In this document: positions 9,270 to 20,300 of the stretch, piece by piece
Layout of the letters: each line of letters begins with the position of its first letter
Position numbering within the stretch: the first letter of the stretch is position 1
Source of the DNA: Bradyrhizobium sp. AUGA SZCCT0176
GTDB lineage: Bacteria > Pseudomonadota > Alphaproteobacteria > Rhizobiales > Xanthobacteraceae
DNA length: 64,000 bases
NCBI RefSeq assembly: GCF_018130145.1
Contig: NZ_JAFCMB010000001.1
Coordinates: 992,001 to 1,056,000, forward strand
Direction: 5' to 3'
Program-made: the position numbers and the translations under genes
The notes under the pieces: generated by a model
What the model saw: the letters and a program-made list of their open reading frames with translations, nothing else
Told to the model about the DNA's origin: nothing
Databases searched by the model: none

Positions 9270-9521
9270 TCAGAGTGACTCCCAGTCGACGCCATACTCG
9301 TCGACCTGTTGATTGATCCAAACCAGAGCAGCTCTGCTATCGAAGCGGACTAGTCGTTCTTCTTGGACAACGTCGTCGGACGTCATATGCAGGAGAAATT
9401 CGTTCTCACCAATTCGCAAGAGAGTATCCCACGCTTGTCGTTCTTCAAGCGTTTGGGTATCGAGAAAGGGATAGGTTCGAGAACAAATAAGCTGCATGAC
9501 GAATCGATGCCGCCAAATCAT
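9270..9521 (-). CDS. hypothetical protein
   Basis: An 83-residue frame, or 75 residues from the internal Met at 9497. It has an aromatic/acidic composition (TLLRIGENEFLLHMTSDD and VNQQVDEYGVDWESL-like tail). It has no signal peptide or membrane segment, and no family is recognised. It lies alone between repeat A and the coiled-coil gene. Confidence 0.4.
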   Translation of the reverse strand: MIWRHRFVMQLICSRTYPFLDTQTLEERQAWDTLLRIGENEFLLHMTSDDVVQEERLVRFDSRAALVWINQQVDEYGVDWESL

Positions 9522-9651
9522 GAATTATGCGACTGTGGCGAGCACCTATTAAGAAGTTCTAAAACAGTCCCCGTTCCGCAGGTCGCGTCACCCAACGTCC
9601 CGCCCTCGCAAGCCTGGACGTCAGCGGAGTACGGACGAATCTCGAGCGAGC

Positions 9652-10845
9652 CTAAGAAGTTGTCACAGCCGTTTTCTCGTGCTTTCGACCCGATATTCCA
9701 CTGATCAGAAGTTCTCGCGTCAACGACAGTAGATCCAACGGAGGTCGTGATTTCTGATCCGAATTGCCACGCAATTCATGATACGCCAGCGCCATCTGCC
9801 TCACGAAACGCTCTTTGAAGCAAGGATCTGATTTCGATAACGTTTCCACCATGCAGGCGACGAGTACTGCGGTGCTCTGCTTTAGGTGATCCAGATCGCT
9901 AGTTTGGTCGGCCATCTCTTGCTCCGTCATTACCGCCCGGGCCTTCCCCCTCCGCCGCGCGCTGCGCCCCAGATCCCGTGCCATTGCCGCCGCTCTGTCG
10001 CGTTCTTGCTGCAGAGATCGTCCCAGTTCCGCCATTGCGCGCTCCGCAGTCTGCTTGACCTGCGCCGTTTCGTCGCCCGCCTTGCACAATTGCGCCGCCT
10101 GGCTCTCGATTTCCCGCCGCTCCGTCGCTAGTTCGCTCGCGAGTGCGGAACCGCGCGCGCGTTCTTCCTCGAGCGTTTGACGATATTGCACCGAGCTTGC
10201 GGTTAGTTCCTGCAGCACGAGGGCGGCCGCTTTCCCGCGCTCCTTATCGTGCGCTTGAGCGGAATTCGCGATCTCCGTCCGCAACTGCAAAGTGAGCAGG
10301 TGGATAGCGCGGCGGGTCTCAGCAAGCTCATTCGCCAAGCTGTCAGTTGGTTGTTCCTGCTCCAGAGAGTGTCGCGCTTCCGGCGCGGACGCCTTCCCAG
10401 CTTGCTTGGCCGGTGCGCCTGCAGGGTCTCTGGCCTGATCAGCTTCGGCCTGTTGCTGAACCGCCAATAAATCGGCCGGCGACTTGGTGTCTCGATCGAC
10501 TTGCAGGCGATCGATGCCGAAGACATCCTGGCCACCGGCGTACTGGCCAACAAAGCCGATGACATCGGCCCTGAAACAAACGCCGATAATCGCCATCGCG
10601 ATAAGAGACGCTGTGATCGACCAAGCCGCAAATCGCCTCGGCGATCTGTCATTCTCTCGCAGGCGAAATATCTCGTCCGGCATTGGATACCAATGCGTCG
10701 GTGTAAGCTTGCTCGGCTCGCCGTTTTCACGCACCCATCGATACGTCTTGCGAGACCAGTGAGCAGTGTCATAGGTGCCGGTCGCGTCATCCTCGAGAAT
10801 GACGATTTTTCCGTCTCCTGGTGCGGTCTCGATAGTTTTGCGCAT
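9652..10845 (-). CDS. membrane-anchored coiled-coil protein of unknown function
   Basis: A 397-residue protein in three parts. A soluble N-terminal region (residues 1-65) contains GKIVILEDDATGTYD and PTHWYPM, a motif set I recognise from Bradyrhizobium hypothetical proteins. One membrane span follows at about 74-94, then a long charged region (about 125-320) rich in Glu, Gln, Arg and Ala with heptad-like spacing, predicted coiled coil. The C-terminus (KSDPCFKERFVRQMALAY) looks folded. Function unknown; a scaffold or envelope-tethering role is only a guess. Its promoter region carries two half-sites like those upstream of the peroxidase gene (10985-11017). Confidence 0.65.
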   Translation of the reverse strand: MRKTIETAPGDGKIVILEDDATGTYDTAHWSRKTYRWVRENGEPSKLTPTHWYPMPDEIFRLRENDRSPRRFAAWSITASLIAMAIIGVCFRADVIGFVGQYAGGQDVFGIDRLQVDRDTKSPADLLAVQQQAEADQARDPAGAPAKQAGKASAPEARHSLEQEQPTDSLANELAETRRAIHLLTLQLRTEIANSAQAHDKERGKAAALVLQELTASSVQYRQTLEEERARGSALASELATERREIESQAAQLCKAGDETAQVKQTAERAMAELGRSLQQERDRAAAMARDLGRSARRRGKARAVMTEQEMADQTSDLDHLKQSTAVLVACMVETLSKSDPCFKERFVRQMALAYHELRGNSDQKSRPPLDLLSLTRELLISGISGRKHEKTAVTTS

Positions 10846-10984
10846 ACAAAGAGACTTCCTCTGCGCTATCGAGCTCCGTGCTCAAAGTTATGGGTAACAC
10901 TATGTGATGAACATATGCCTCACGCTGCATCGAAACTACTTAACGCTTCATTTGAAGATTTTCTGAAGGGCCTCCGTAAGAGTA

Positions 10985-11017
10985 CAAGGTCCTGAAATGG
11001 ATGCGACCAAGGTCCCG
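10985..11017. promoter_or_regulatory. pair of CAAGGTCC(C) half-sites resembling the 14.1 kb boxes
   Basis: CAAGGTCCTGA at 10985-10995 and CCAAGGTCCCGAA at 11007-11018 lie 23 bases apart. Read on the minus strand the second is TTCGGGACCTTGG, the same left arm found four times at 14.08-14.16 kb. They lie 140-170 bases upstream of the coiled-coil gene at 10845 (minus strand). Possible sites for the same NarL-type regulator. Confidence 0.35.
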
Positions 11018-11266
11018 AACTCGTCAAGCCGAGCGATGTCCATCGGCTAGTCCATGGCCGCCGGCGGACGACCTCGGCCTACCAACCGGAATGGTGCGTG
11101 CGAGAGAAGAATGGCAATCACCCGCGCCCCTCAACGGCTCTCCTAGTTTTCGTGCCGTTATTTGTAAGTTTAGGGAGACACCTTGTGTGCTGTATTGTAC
11201 ATTAAGACTGGAACGAATGTCCGGCTTCAGCAGGTCACCGGACCGGTAGTTTGTGAGGCCACCATC

Positions 11267-11440
11267 GTGATTGGCAGAGACTATTTCACGCGTCGGGCGG
11301 AAACGCTTCTTCAGCTCGCCAGGTCAGCTACTGACCCTCAGGTTGCGGCCAACCTGATTGAGCAGGCCGCCGATCTTCACACTTTGGTTCAAGAGTTGGG
11401 AGCGGCGGATACGGCGCTACAGCCGCCAAATGTCGAATGA
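11267..11440 (+). CDS. small conserved hypothetical protein
   Basis: A short helical protein, 57 residues from the GTG at 11267 (VIGRDYFTRRAETLLQLAR...DPQVAANLIEQAADL). An in-frame upstream start at 11183 would give 85 residues, but that extension does not look coding. The repeated R..TLL.LA and LIEQAADL pattern is familiar from small Bradyrhizobium proteins with unknown roles. There is no membrane segment. Confidence 0.5.
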   Translation: MIGRDYFTRRAETLLQLARSATDPQVAANLIEQAADLHTLVQELGAADTALQPPNVE

Positions 11441-11635
11441 TGGTAAGACCGCTTTGCTGACGCAATATCCGGTCTCGGTCGATCTCAATCAGTGCAGGCC
11501 GTCGATGTGATGCCGACGCGAACGAGTTGATTGGCGCGTGAAAGCGAGCAGCGCGCACGCTACAGCCGCGTGACAAGTGCGCGTCAAAGTCGAGGAGGGG
11601 GCATTCAGCAATCCGCCCAGGCCGGCGGTTCTCCA

Positions 11636-12310
11636 TCAAAAGAGTTGGCGCGGCTGCGAAGCGTCTACCTCACGATCGCTGAGGGCTTGTGCGGCAATAA
11701 CAACTTCGAGGCGGTTACGGGCGTTGAGCTTCTGCATCAGGATCGTCATGTAATTTTTGACGGTCTTCTCGCTGATTTTTAGCGAGGTGGCGATCGCTTT
11801 GTTGGTAAAGCCCCGCAACAACAATCGAACGATCTGGTCTTCGCGAATGCTGAATCTGACGGCTTCGGCCGCCACTCGCCGCAGCGAGGCGTTTCGCAGT
11901 CCTGCGATGACCTGGCTTGCAAAGCTTTGTGTAATGTACGTTTCGCCATGCCGAACCGCTTCAACAGCCTGAATGAGCTCTTTCGCGCTGCTGCCTTTCA
12001 GGACATATCCGTTTGCGCCAGCATCCAGCGCGCGGATCGCGGAGTCGACGCCGGTCGCTGCAGTGAACGCGACTATCTTTGTGTTTGGAGAGAGCTTAAT
12101 AGACGTTGCGATTGCCTCGTAGACGTCGCCCGCCATGCTTAAATCGACGATGATGACGTCTGGATGGAACCGCAAGGAAATGTCGATGATGTCTTTTGCC
12201 GTCGAACCCGTCGACAAAATTTCAAGACCCTGAGCGCGCGATAACAGCGAGACGATGCCCTCAATCATCAATGGGTGATCGTCTACCAAGCCAATGGAAA
12301 CCGTACTCAT
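11636..12310 (-). CDS. NarL/FixJ-family response regulator (LuxR-type HTH)
   Basis: A 224-residue regulator. The receiver domain (1-120) has the acid pair D10-D11, phospho-acceptor D56 in IIVDLSMAG and the conserved Lys K105 in YVLKGSS. The C-terminal LuxR HTH (about 155-215) has LLRGFTNKAIATSLKISEKT and VKNYMTILMQKLNARNR. It lies 147 bases downstream of the sensor kinase on the same strand, so the two form a cognate pair. The target is probably the divergent peroxidase/secretion locus, whose promoter region has boxes like those bound by the NarL-family regulator DosR. That link is an inference. Confidence 0.9.
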   Translation of the reverse strand: MSTVSIGLVDDHPLMIEGIVSLLSRAQGLEILSTGSTAKDIIDISLRFHPDVIIVDLSMAGDVYEAIATSIKLSPNTKIVAFTAATGVDSAIRALDAGANGYVLKGSSAKELIQAVEAVRHGETYITQSFASQVIAGLRNASLRRVAAEAVRFSIREDQIVRLLLRGFTNKAIATSLKISEKTVKNYMTILMQKLNARNRLEVVIAAQALSDREVDASQPRQLF

Positions 12311-12457
12311 AACGTCCCCTGCAGTTCACCGCATTGAAAACATAACGCAACCAGAGATATTCATACATCCTTGCTTAAGGGCTACCTCGAATGATCCTAT
12401 CCTCGCATGTGCGGTAGAGGGAACCGAACTGAAGGTTCCGCGCCAATCATCGCAATT

Positions 12458-13999
12458 CTAGTTTTCTGTTCGCGCGACGGGCAGCTTTGCTTGTATTTGC
12501 GTCCCAATGCCGCGCCGCGATATCACCTCAAACGTGCCCTTAAGGGCCTCAACACGGTTGCGCAAACCCGCGATGCCAAGGCCAGTCCTGCTGCGCCCGT
12601 TCGCAGGATTGTTGTCAACCAGCCCCGGGCCGCCATCGCTCACCACAACGACAATCGATTGCGCGTCTGCCCACACCTCGACGCGCTGTTCCATTGCTTT
12701 CCCGTGATGAAACGCGTTGTTCAATCCTTCCTGTACGATCCTGTACAGGCATACTGTCACCGGTAGCGTGAGATCGTTGGGCAAGTTTCCAATCTGACGG
12801 TCGACCTTTGTTCCGGTCGCATCCTCGTGGTTCTGGACAGCAAGCCGGAGTATTTCATTGGGCGTCAGCCCCTCCAATTGGGGGAGCACAAGTCCGGCCG
12901 AGATATCGCGGAGTTCGCTAAGTATCCGTGCAGTCAGGCCTTCGGTGCCGGCATTGTCGGGGCCGCCACAGCCGATCTCGGCTCTGTTCGTGCCGCTCGG
13001 TTCGGTCAGCTTGAGCATTAAGAGGCTCACGAGTTGGATCGGCCCGTCATGCAGATCTTGTCCAATCCGCGCAAGGAGATTCTCGTTGGATTTCGCGGCC
13101 TCCAGACGGGCAGTATCTGCAGCTCGACGCAATTTTTGGTTCTGCGCGGCAAGCTTCTTCGCCTCCACCACATTCTTCATGAGAGTTGCCTGGTAGTCGG
13201 CGACCAGGTTTGCGGCGCGGCGAACCATCAGGAACAGTATCAGCATCATCGGAGCGGTGACCGCACCAACGATCCCCATTGATATGAGACGGATCGAAGC
13301 AAGATCATCCGCAAGTCGTCTGCCATCAGCATAGACCTCGCCGACGGCGATGATCGTCCTTGTCCCTTTGCGGAATAGCGGGGCATAGATTTCGACGAGC
13401 GGAACTCGCAGGCTGCTACGGGTGGCATTCTCTGCGGCGTCCAGATAATCGAACTCGCTGCTTACCTTGCCTGCGGCGGCTGCTGCGATGTGAGGCGAAG
13501 GAAATTGCTGCCCGACTGCTTCCTTGTTGGTCGAGTATACAAGCGTGGCATCCGGCAACCATATCTTGATCAGTTTTACGCGCTCGCCCAATTTCCCTGC
13601 AAGCAAGTCATCGAGCTTTTTCACACTCTCTGGAGACAGACTGCGGGAAGTGGCCAGGTCTTGCGCTGATGGACCGAGGAAAACTTCAGTGAAGAGGGCG
13701 CCTTCTTCGGCAGCTGTTTGCATCATACTTATTTCGATGCGTTGCGAGATCGCCAGAGCAAGCATAGCCATCGAGGCAGCTATCGTGATCCCGGCAGCCA
13801 CGAAAAACTGCCGAGCAAGTCCGAATGAAAAGCGTTTGAATCGGATCTTGCTCGACGGCCAGTTCAATGTCGTGTGTCCTTGCGCAAAGCGAGGAGCTAC
13901 CTTTGACAATCCCGCGCCACTTGACGAGTGCTCCCCGTCTCCATTCATCGTCGAGTAATATGGACCCATCTGTAGCATATTCATCGGCCTGAAATACAT
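12458..13999 (-). CDS. sensor histidine kinase, HisKA_3 (NarX/DesK-type)
   Basis: A 513-residue membrane kinase. Transmembrane segment 1 is at about 64-86. An extracytoplasmic sensor region of about 150 residues follows, then transmembrane segment 2 at about 237-259 and a short coiled linker. The HisKA_3 dimerisation box is RIGQDLHDGPIQ with phospho-acceptor His317. The ATPase domain has the N box (RIVQEGLNNAFHHG), DGGPGL and TGLGIAGLRNRVEAL. This type partners with LuxR-type regulators, and one follows directly. The signal is unknown. The first 60 residues are low-complexity, so a later start (for example Met18) is possible. The gene is divergent from the giant peroxidase gene, with 301 bases between starts. 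Confidence 0.88.
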   Translation of the reverse strand: MYFRPMNMLQMGPYYSTMNGDGEHSSSGAGLSKVAPRFAQGHTTLNWPSSKIRFKRFSFGLARQFFVAAGITIAASMAMLALAISQRIEISMMQTAAEEGALFTEVFLGPSAQDLATSRSLSPESVKKLDDLLAGKLGERVKLIKIWLPDATLVYSTNKEAVGQQFPSPHIAAAAAGKVSSEFDYLDAAENATRSSLRVPLVEIYAPLFRKGTRTIIAVGEVYADGRRLADDLASIRLISMGIVGAVTAPMMLILFLMVRRAANLVADYQATLMKNVVEAKKLAAQNQKLRRAADTARLEAAKSNENLLARIGQDLHDGPIQLVSLLMLKLTEPSGTNRAEIGCGGPDNAGTEGLTARILSELRDISAGLVLPQLEGLTPNEILRLAVQNHEDATGTKVDRQIGNLPNDLTLPVTVCLYRIVQEGLNNAFHHGKAMEQRVEVWADAQSIVVVVSDGGPGLVDNNPANGRSRTGLGIAGLRNRVEALKGTFEVISRRGIGTQIQAKLPVARTEN

Positions 14000-14077
14000 C
14001 CGACTGACCTGAAGCGCCGTTAACTCTAACGAAGTCGGTCGTAATCGATCAAAGAAAGCACTGCGGCCGGAAGATGT

Positions 14078-14176
14078 CTCGGGACCTTAGTCCCGAGTTT
14101 TTGCGGGACCTTGTTCTCCGTTCATCGGGGGACCTTATGCCTCGTATGTCCCGGGACCTTGTCCCCTTATCCGCGC
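14078..14176 (+). promoter_or_regulatory. four 24-bp-spaced DosR-like boxes between kinase and peroxidase genes
   Basis: GGGACCTT occurs at 14081, 14105, 14129 and 14153, exactly 24 bases apart each time. The first unit is a perfect palindrome, CTCGGGACCTTAGTCCCGAG (14078-14097). The fourth is GGGAC-CTT-GTCCC, and units two and three keep a degenerate right arm. The mycobacterial DosR box, bound by a NarL-family regulator, has the consensus TTSGGGACTWWAGTCCCSAA. The array is 125-220 bases upstream of the peroxidase start and 80-180 upstream of the kinase start. TTTTT follows the first palindrome, so it could alternatively act as a terminator hairpin in a leader RNA. Confidence 0.65.
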
Positions 14177-14300
14177 GCTCCGAAAAATCTCAGATGGCAT
14201 CGTCGAGGTCTGAGCCAGTGTTGGCATCACATCATGAGCGACATTGGTTTCAACGACCCGGCCGCGGCTGCGGTCTGTTCCAACAACAGGTGAGGGTGTC

Positions 14301-17300
14301 ATGGTTGCCTATATCAAAAGCGATCTGGAATTCATTCTCGAGCAGATCAAGATTGCTGAGGCCCATGCGGCCGGTCAGCCCCTGTATGGGGTCGGCGGCC
14401 TGATTCCGGCCTACAATCTCTCGATGGGCTTGCGCACCGTCGACGGCAGCTACAACCACTTGCTGCCGGGACAGGAGCAGTGGGGCGCGGCCGGCAACCA
14501 GTTTCCGACCCTGCTGGATCCGACCTACAGGCCCTCGACCGGCCAGGTCGACATGGATGGCCCCGGCCCGGCGCCCGCGATGGGGCAGTTGAACTACAAC
14601 CCCTCGAACAATCCCGGCTCGCTCGTCTTCGATTCGAGCCTGCGCACCATTTCCAACCTGCTGGTCGACCAGACCCTGGCCAATCCCGCCGCGATCCTGA
14701 CCGCGCTGCAGCGCGCCGGTTCCGCCGATGCGATGGCCGATCTTCCGGCGGTGACCGCGATCTACCAGACCTTCAAGCCGGCCTTCGACGCCGAGTACCA
14801 GGCGCGGGTGGTGATGCAGAACGCGAAGGCCGCTGCGGAGGCGCTCGGCGATGGCGATCCATTGACGATTCCAGAAGCGGCTGAGCAAACCGCAATCGAC
14901 GCATGGACCGCGGCGACCGCGACCCACGCGGCCGCCGTGGTGGACCTGGAAGCGGCGCGCGTCGTGCGCGACGTGGCCCTTGAGCCCTACGGCATCGAAA
15001 TGCAGGGCGACAACGTCTACCTGCCCGCAGTAGCGCCGGACGAAGGCCTATCGGCGCCGTTCAATTCCATGTTCACCCTGTTCGGCCAGTTCTTCGATCA
15101 CGGTCTCGACCTCGTCAACAAGGGCGGCAGCGGCACCGTGTTCGTCCCGCTGGCGACGGACGATCCGCTCTACGTCCCCGGCAGCCACACCAACTTCATG
15201 GTCCTGACGCGCGCCACGGTATTGCCGGGTCAGGACGGCCTCATGAACACCGCCGACGACATCAGGCCGGTGAACACCACGACCGCCTACGTCGACCAGA
15301 ACCAGACCTACACCTCGCATTCCTCGCATCAGGTGTTCCTGCGCGAATACGAGCTCAACGGTGGTGTTCCGGCCGCCACCGGCAAGCTGATCGAAGGCGC
15401 CAATGGCGGCATGGCGACCTGGGGCGAGGTCAAGGAGCAGGCCAGGACCATTCTCGGCATCAACCTGACCGACTTCGACGTCGGCAGCGTTCCGCTGCTG
15501 CGCACCGACGCCTACGGCAACTTCATTCCGGGAGCGAACGGCTTCCCGCAGCTGATCACCGGCGTCGGCCTTGACGGCATTCCCAACACCTCCGACGACG
15601 TCGTCGTACAGGGCAATCCTGCCGCCCTGGATCCCATCACGGGCCTCCCGGCAGGCATCTCGACGGCCGGTGCGCTACGCACCCAAAGCGCCTTCCTCGC
15701 CGACATCGCGCACGACGCCGTGCCGGTCGGCAAGATCGCCGACGGCGACATCACGATCGGCCTGGCGAATCCCGGCAACGGCGACACCGAATACGACAAC
15801 GAACTGCTCGACGCGCACTTCATCGCCGGCGACGGCCGCGTCAACGAGAACATCGGCCTCACCGCGGTCCATCACGTGTTCCATGCCGAGCACAACCGCC
15901 TCGTCGGGCACACCATGGAGCAGGTGCTCGCCACCAACGACCTGGCCTTCATCAACGAATGGCTCGCGACCGACATTGCCGCCCTGCCGGCCAACCCGGC
16001 GGCGGTGGCCGCCCTGGTGTGGGACGGCGAACGCCTGTTCCAGGCCGCCAAGTTCGGCACCGAGATGCAGTATCAGCATCTGGTCTTCGAGGAATTCGCC
16101 CGCAAGGTCCAGCCCAACATCAACGTCTTCCTGGTGCCGGACGGCTTCGACACCTCGATCAATCCCTCGATCGTCGCGGAATTCGCCCATGTGGTGTACC
16201 GCTTCGGCCACTCGATGCTGACCGAGTCCATTGACCGCTTCGACAGTTCCTTCGCCGCGAACCACATCGGGCTGATCGAGGGCTTCCTCAACCCGCTCTC
16301 CTACGATGGCGGCGGCACCAGCACCGCCCACACCCTGACCGACGAGATCGCGGCGGGCGACATCATCCGCGGCATGACCCGCCAAGTCGGCAACGAGATC
16401 GACGAATTCGTCACCACTGCGCTGCGCAACAACCTGCTCGGCCTGCCGCTCGATCTCGCGACCATCAACTTGGCGCGCGGACGCGACACCGGCGTGCCGT
16501 CCCTGAATGCCGCCCGTCGTGATTTCTACGAGGCGACCAACCAGGAGGAACTCCTCAAGCCGTACGACAGCTGGACCGATTTCGCCGGCCATCTCAAGCA
16601 CGAGGCGTCGATCATCAACTTCGTCGCCGCCTACGGCACCCATACGCTGATCACCGGCCAGACCACCCTGCAGGGCAAGCGCGACGCCGCGCTCACCATC
16701 ATCACCGGGGTCTCGGTCGGCGGCATGGAGGTTCCGGCCGACCGCCTGGACTTCCTGAACGGCCTCAACGCCTATTCCGGGGGCGATCTCGGCGGCCTCG
16801 AGAACGTCGACCTCTGGATCGGCGGTCTCGCCGAGGAGATCATGCCGTTCGGCGGCATGCTCGGCTCGACCTTCAACTTCGTGTTCGAAGTGCAGATGGA
16901 GCAGCTGCAGAGCGGCGACCGCTTCTACTACCTGCAGCGGCTCGACGGCCTGCATCTGTTCAGCGAGATGGAGAACAACTCCTTCGCCGCCATGATCATG
17001 CGCAACACCAACACGACGCATCTGCCGTCGGACGTGTTCTCGACCCCGGGCCTGATCCTCGAGGTCGACCGCGTGACCAGGCAGTTCAACGACCTGGACG
17101 GCGACGGAACCCTCGAGAACGACGATCCGACGGGCACGAGCCTCCTCACCCCGCTCGTTCTGCGGGACAATCCGGCCACTCCGGGCGCGGAGGCCAACTA
17201 CCTGCGCTACACTGGCGACGAACACGTCGTCCTCGGCGGCACCGACCAGGCCGATACTTTGATCGCCAGCATCGGCGACGACACCCTGTTCGGCGACGCC

Positions 17301-20300
17301 GGAAACGACCGGCTCGAAGGCGGCTTCGGCAACGACATCATCAACGCCGGCGACGGCGACGACATCATCAAGGATATCGGCGGCGACGACAACATCAAGG
17401 CCGGCGCCGGACATGACGTGGTGCACGCCGGCCCGGGCCTCGACCTGGTCATGGGCAATTCCGGCCAGGACTTCATCTTCCTCGGCACGGACATGGGCTC
17501 GGAGGTCTTCGCCGGCGAGGGCAACGACTTCATCTACGGCAACAGGAACGCCGAACGGATCCTCGGTAACGAAGGAAACGACTGGATCGAAACCGGCACC
17601 TTCGACGGCGCTCCGGGCGACAACTTTGACGAAATTTTCGCGCGCGACTCGATCGACGGCCACGACGTGTTCCTCGGCGACGGCGGCTTCGACGAGTTCA
17701 TCGCCGAGGGCGGCGACGACATCATGGTCGGCAGCCTAGGCCGCGGCAAGATGGCCGGTATGTCCGGCTTCGACTGGGCGACCTACAAAGACAGCAACAT
17801 GAAGGTGGACGCGGACTTCACCCGCGGCATCGTGTTCGACGAGAACCCGAACCCCCCAGGGTTCGGGACGCTCGATGCCTACGAGTCGGTGGAAGGCCTC
17901 TCGGGTTCCAAGTTCGACGACGTGCTGACCGGCGCCGACACTCTTGCGGAGGAACGCGGGCCCGCTTCTGCCGGTGGCTCGGAAGGATTCCGCGGCAGTG
18001 CCCTGACCAAGGAAGGCATCGAGCGCATCGCCGGACTGCAGGCCGTCCTCGGCCTCACCAACGCCCAGATGGCGGCCCTGACGACCAACGCCATCGCCTA
18101 CAATGCCGGCGAGATCATCCTCGGCGGCGCCGGCAGCGACACCATCATGGGCCGCGCCGGCGACGACATCATCGACGGCGACAGCTGGCTCAACGTCCGG
18201 ATCGCCGTTCATGCGGAGGCTGGTCCCGACGGCGGCATCGGCCCGATCCTGACCTACCACAGCAGCATGACCACGCTGGCCGCCAGCATGTTCTCCGGCG
18301 CGATCAATCCGGGTCAGCTCGAGATCGTCCGCGAGATCACCACCGACGGCGTGAATGCGGCGGACGTCGATACCGCCAGGTATCAGGGCAACCGTTCGGA
18401 ATACGCCTTCTCGGCTACGGCGGCCGGCGAACTCATCGTGTCGCATGCTGTCGAGGACTCGCTCGACGGCACCGATCGGCTGCGCAACATCGAAAGGCTG
18501 CAGTTCGCCGACGGCAACCCGCTCAACATCATTGTCGGGACGGCGGGCAACGATACGCTCACCGGCACCGCGCTGGACGACCTGATGCTCGGCCTGGCCG
18601 GCAACGACGTGCTCAACGGCGGACTCGGCAACGACATCCTGGTCGGCGGCCCGGGTGGCACGACGACGACGACGACGTCGGCGACGTATGCCGACAACTT
18701 CAACACCAACAACTTTGGCAATTCCACCGGCTCAGCCACGTGGGGGCCGGATTGGGCGGAGACGGGCGACAACAACAGCCCAAGCAATGGTCAGATCCAG
18801 ATCGACGACGACGTCGCCAATGTCCTTGTCTTCGTCACTGGCGACGGCGCGCAAATCCAACGCACCGTCAATCTCGCCGGGGCGGCGACCGCCAGCCTGA
18901 GCTATTCGATTGTCGAAAACGGCCTGGATGCGAGCGACGACTCGATCACGGTGTCCTTCTCGCGTGATGGGGTGAACTTCGTTCAGGTCGATCTGATCGA
19001 CTCTGCGACGAACAACGTCCCCACCCGGACGATCGACCTGCCCCTGTTCGGTACCGGTCCGTTCACGGCAAACGCGGCCATTCGCTTCGTGGCTTCCAGC
19101 TTGGAAGCTGGGGACAGTGTCAACATCGACAATCTTGTCGTCAACTTCACCACCGTCAGCGTCGCCACCGGCGTGGATACCCTCAACGGCGGACTCGGCG
19201 ACGACACCTACTCGTTCAGCCTCGGCGACGGCAACGACGTCATCAACGAAGGCGTCTCCGCCACCAGCGGCGGAGCCGCCGATCGGATCTCGATCCTCGC
19301 ACCGAGCACCGGCATCGACCCGGTGACCGGCCTGCCGATCCTGACGATCACCTCGCTCAATGCCAGCGACAACAACGGCGGCACCCAGACCGGCGACCTG
19401 GTGATCGACTACACCCTGCCCACCGGCACCCAGCAGACCATCACGGTGGCCGGGCACTTCACGGGCGGCAATGCCCAGACTGGCGTCGAGCGCATCAACT
19501 TCAACGGCGCCAATTTCGCCGGCTACGCGCTCGGAGCCGACGACTACCTCGTCAGCCGCTCCGATCCGGGCAACCGCGACAGTGGCGGCGTCAATCTAGC
19601 GGCCTCGACCGCCAACAACTTCATCGTCGGTGAGACCGGAACCTCCGACGAAATCGTCGGCGGCAGCGGCAACGACCTGATCTTCGGAGGCGCCGGTGCG
19701 GGCTCCAACGACCTCGTCGGCGGGCTCGGTGACGACCTCCTGGTCGGCGGCACGGGCAACGACGACCTCGACGCCCGGGACAACGACGATGACGACAATC
19801 TGGATCTGGTAGGAGCACTCGGCGCCGACACGATGGTCGGCGGCGCGGGCAACGACACCTACGGCGTTGATGACCTGCTGGACGTCGTGGTGGAAGCCGC
19901 GAACGAGGGAACAGACACGGTCGAGACCTTCATGGCCGAACTCTCCATCGCGAACATGGCCAACGTCGAGAACCTGGTCTACAGGGGCGCCGATGCCGAC
20001 CAGTTCGTCGGCACGGGTAACGACGGAAACAACATCATTTCCGGCGGCGACCTCGCTGACACCCTCAACGGCGGACTCGGCGACGACACCCTGAACGGCG
20101 GACTCGGCAACGACACGCTGAACGGCGGGGACGGCATCGATACGCTCAACGGCGGCGACGACGTTGACACGCTGAACGGCGGTATCGGCAACGACAACCT
20201 GAACGGCGGCGCCGGAGCCGACGTCATGGCGGGCGGCGCCGACAACGACACCTACGTCGTCGACGACGCCGGAGACGTGGTGACCGAACTTGCTGCCGGC

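Noticed and set aside
14283..14301. A start for the peroxidase at 14244
   Set aside because: The frame is open to 14244, but AGGTGAGGG sits correctly only before the ATG at 14301.
14074..14403. Frame through the 24-bp repeats giving an RDLxPxxx octapeptide repeat
   Set aside because: 24 bases is eight codons, so any 24-bp repeat gives this. The palindromic repeat and its position between divergent genes fit operators better. A short leader peptide cannot be excluded.
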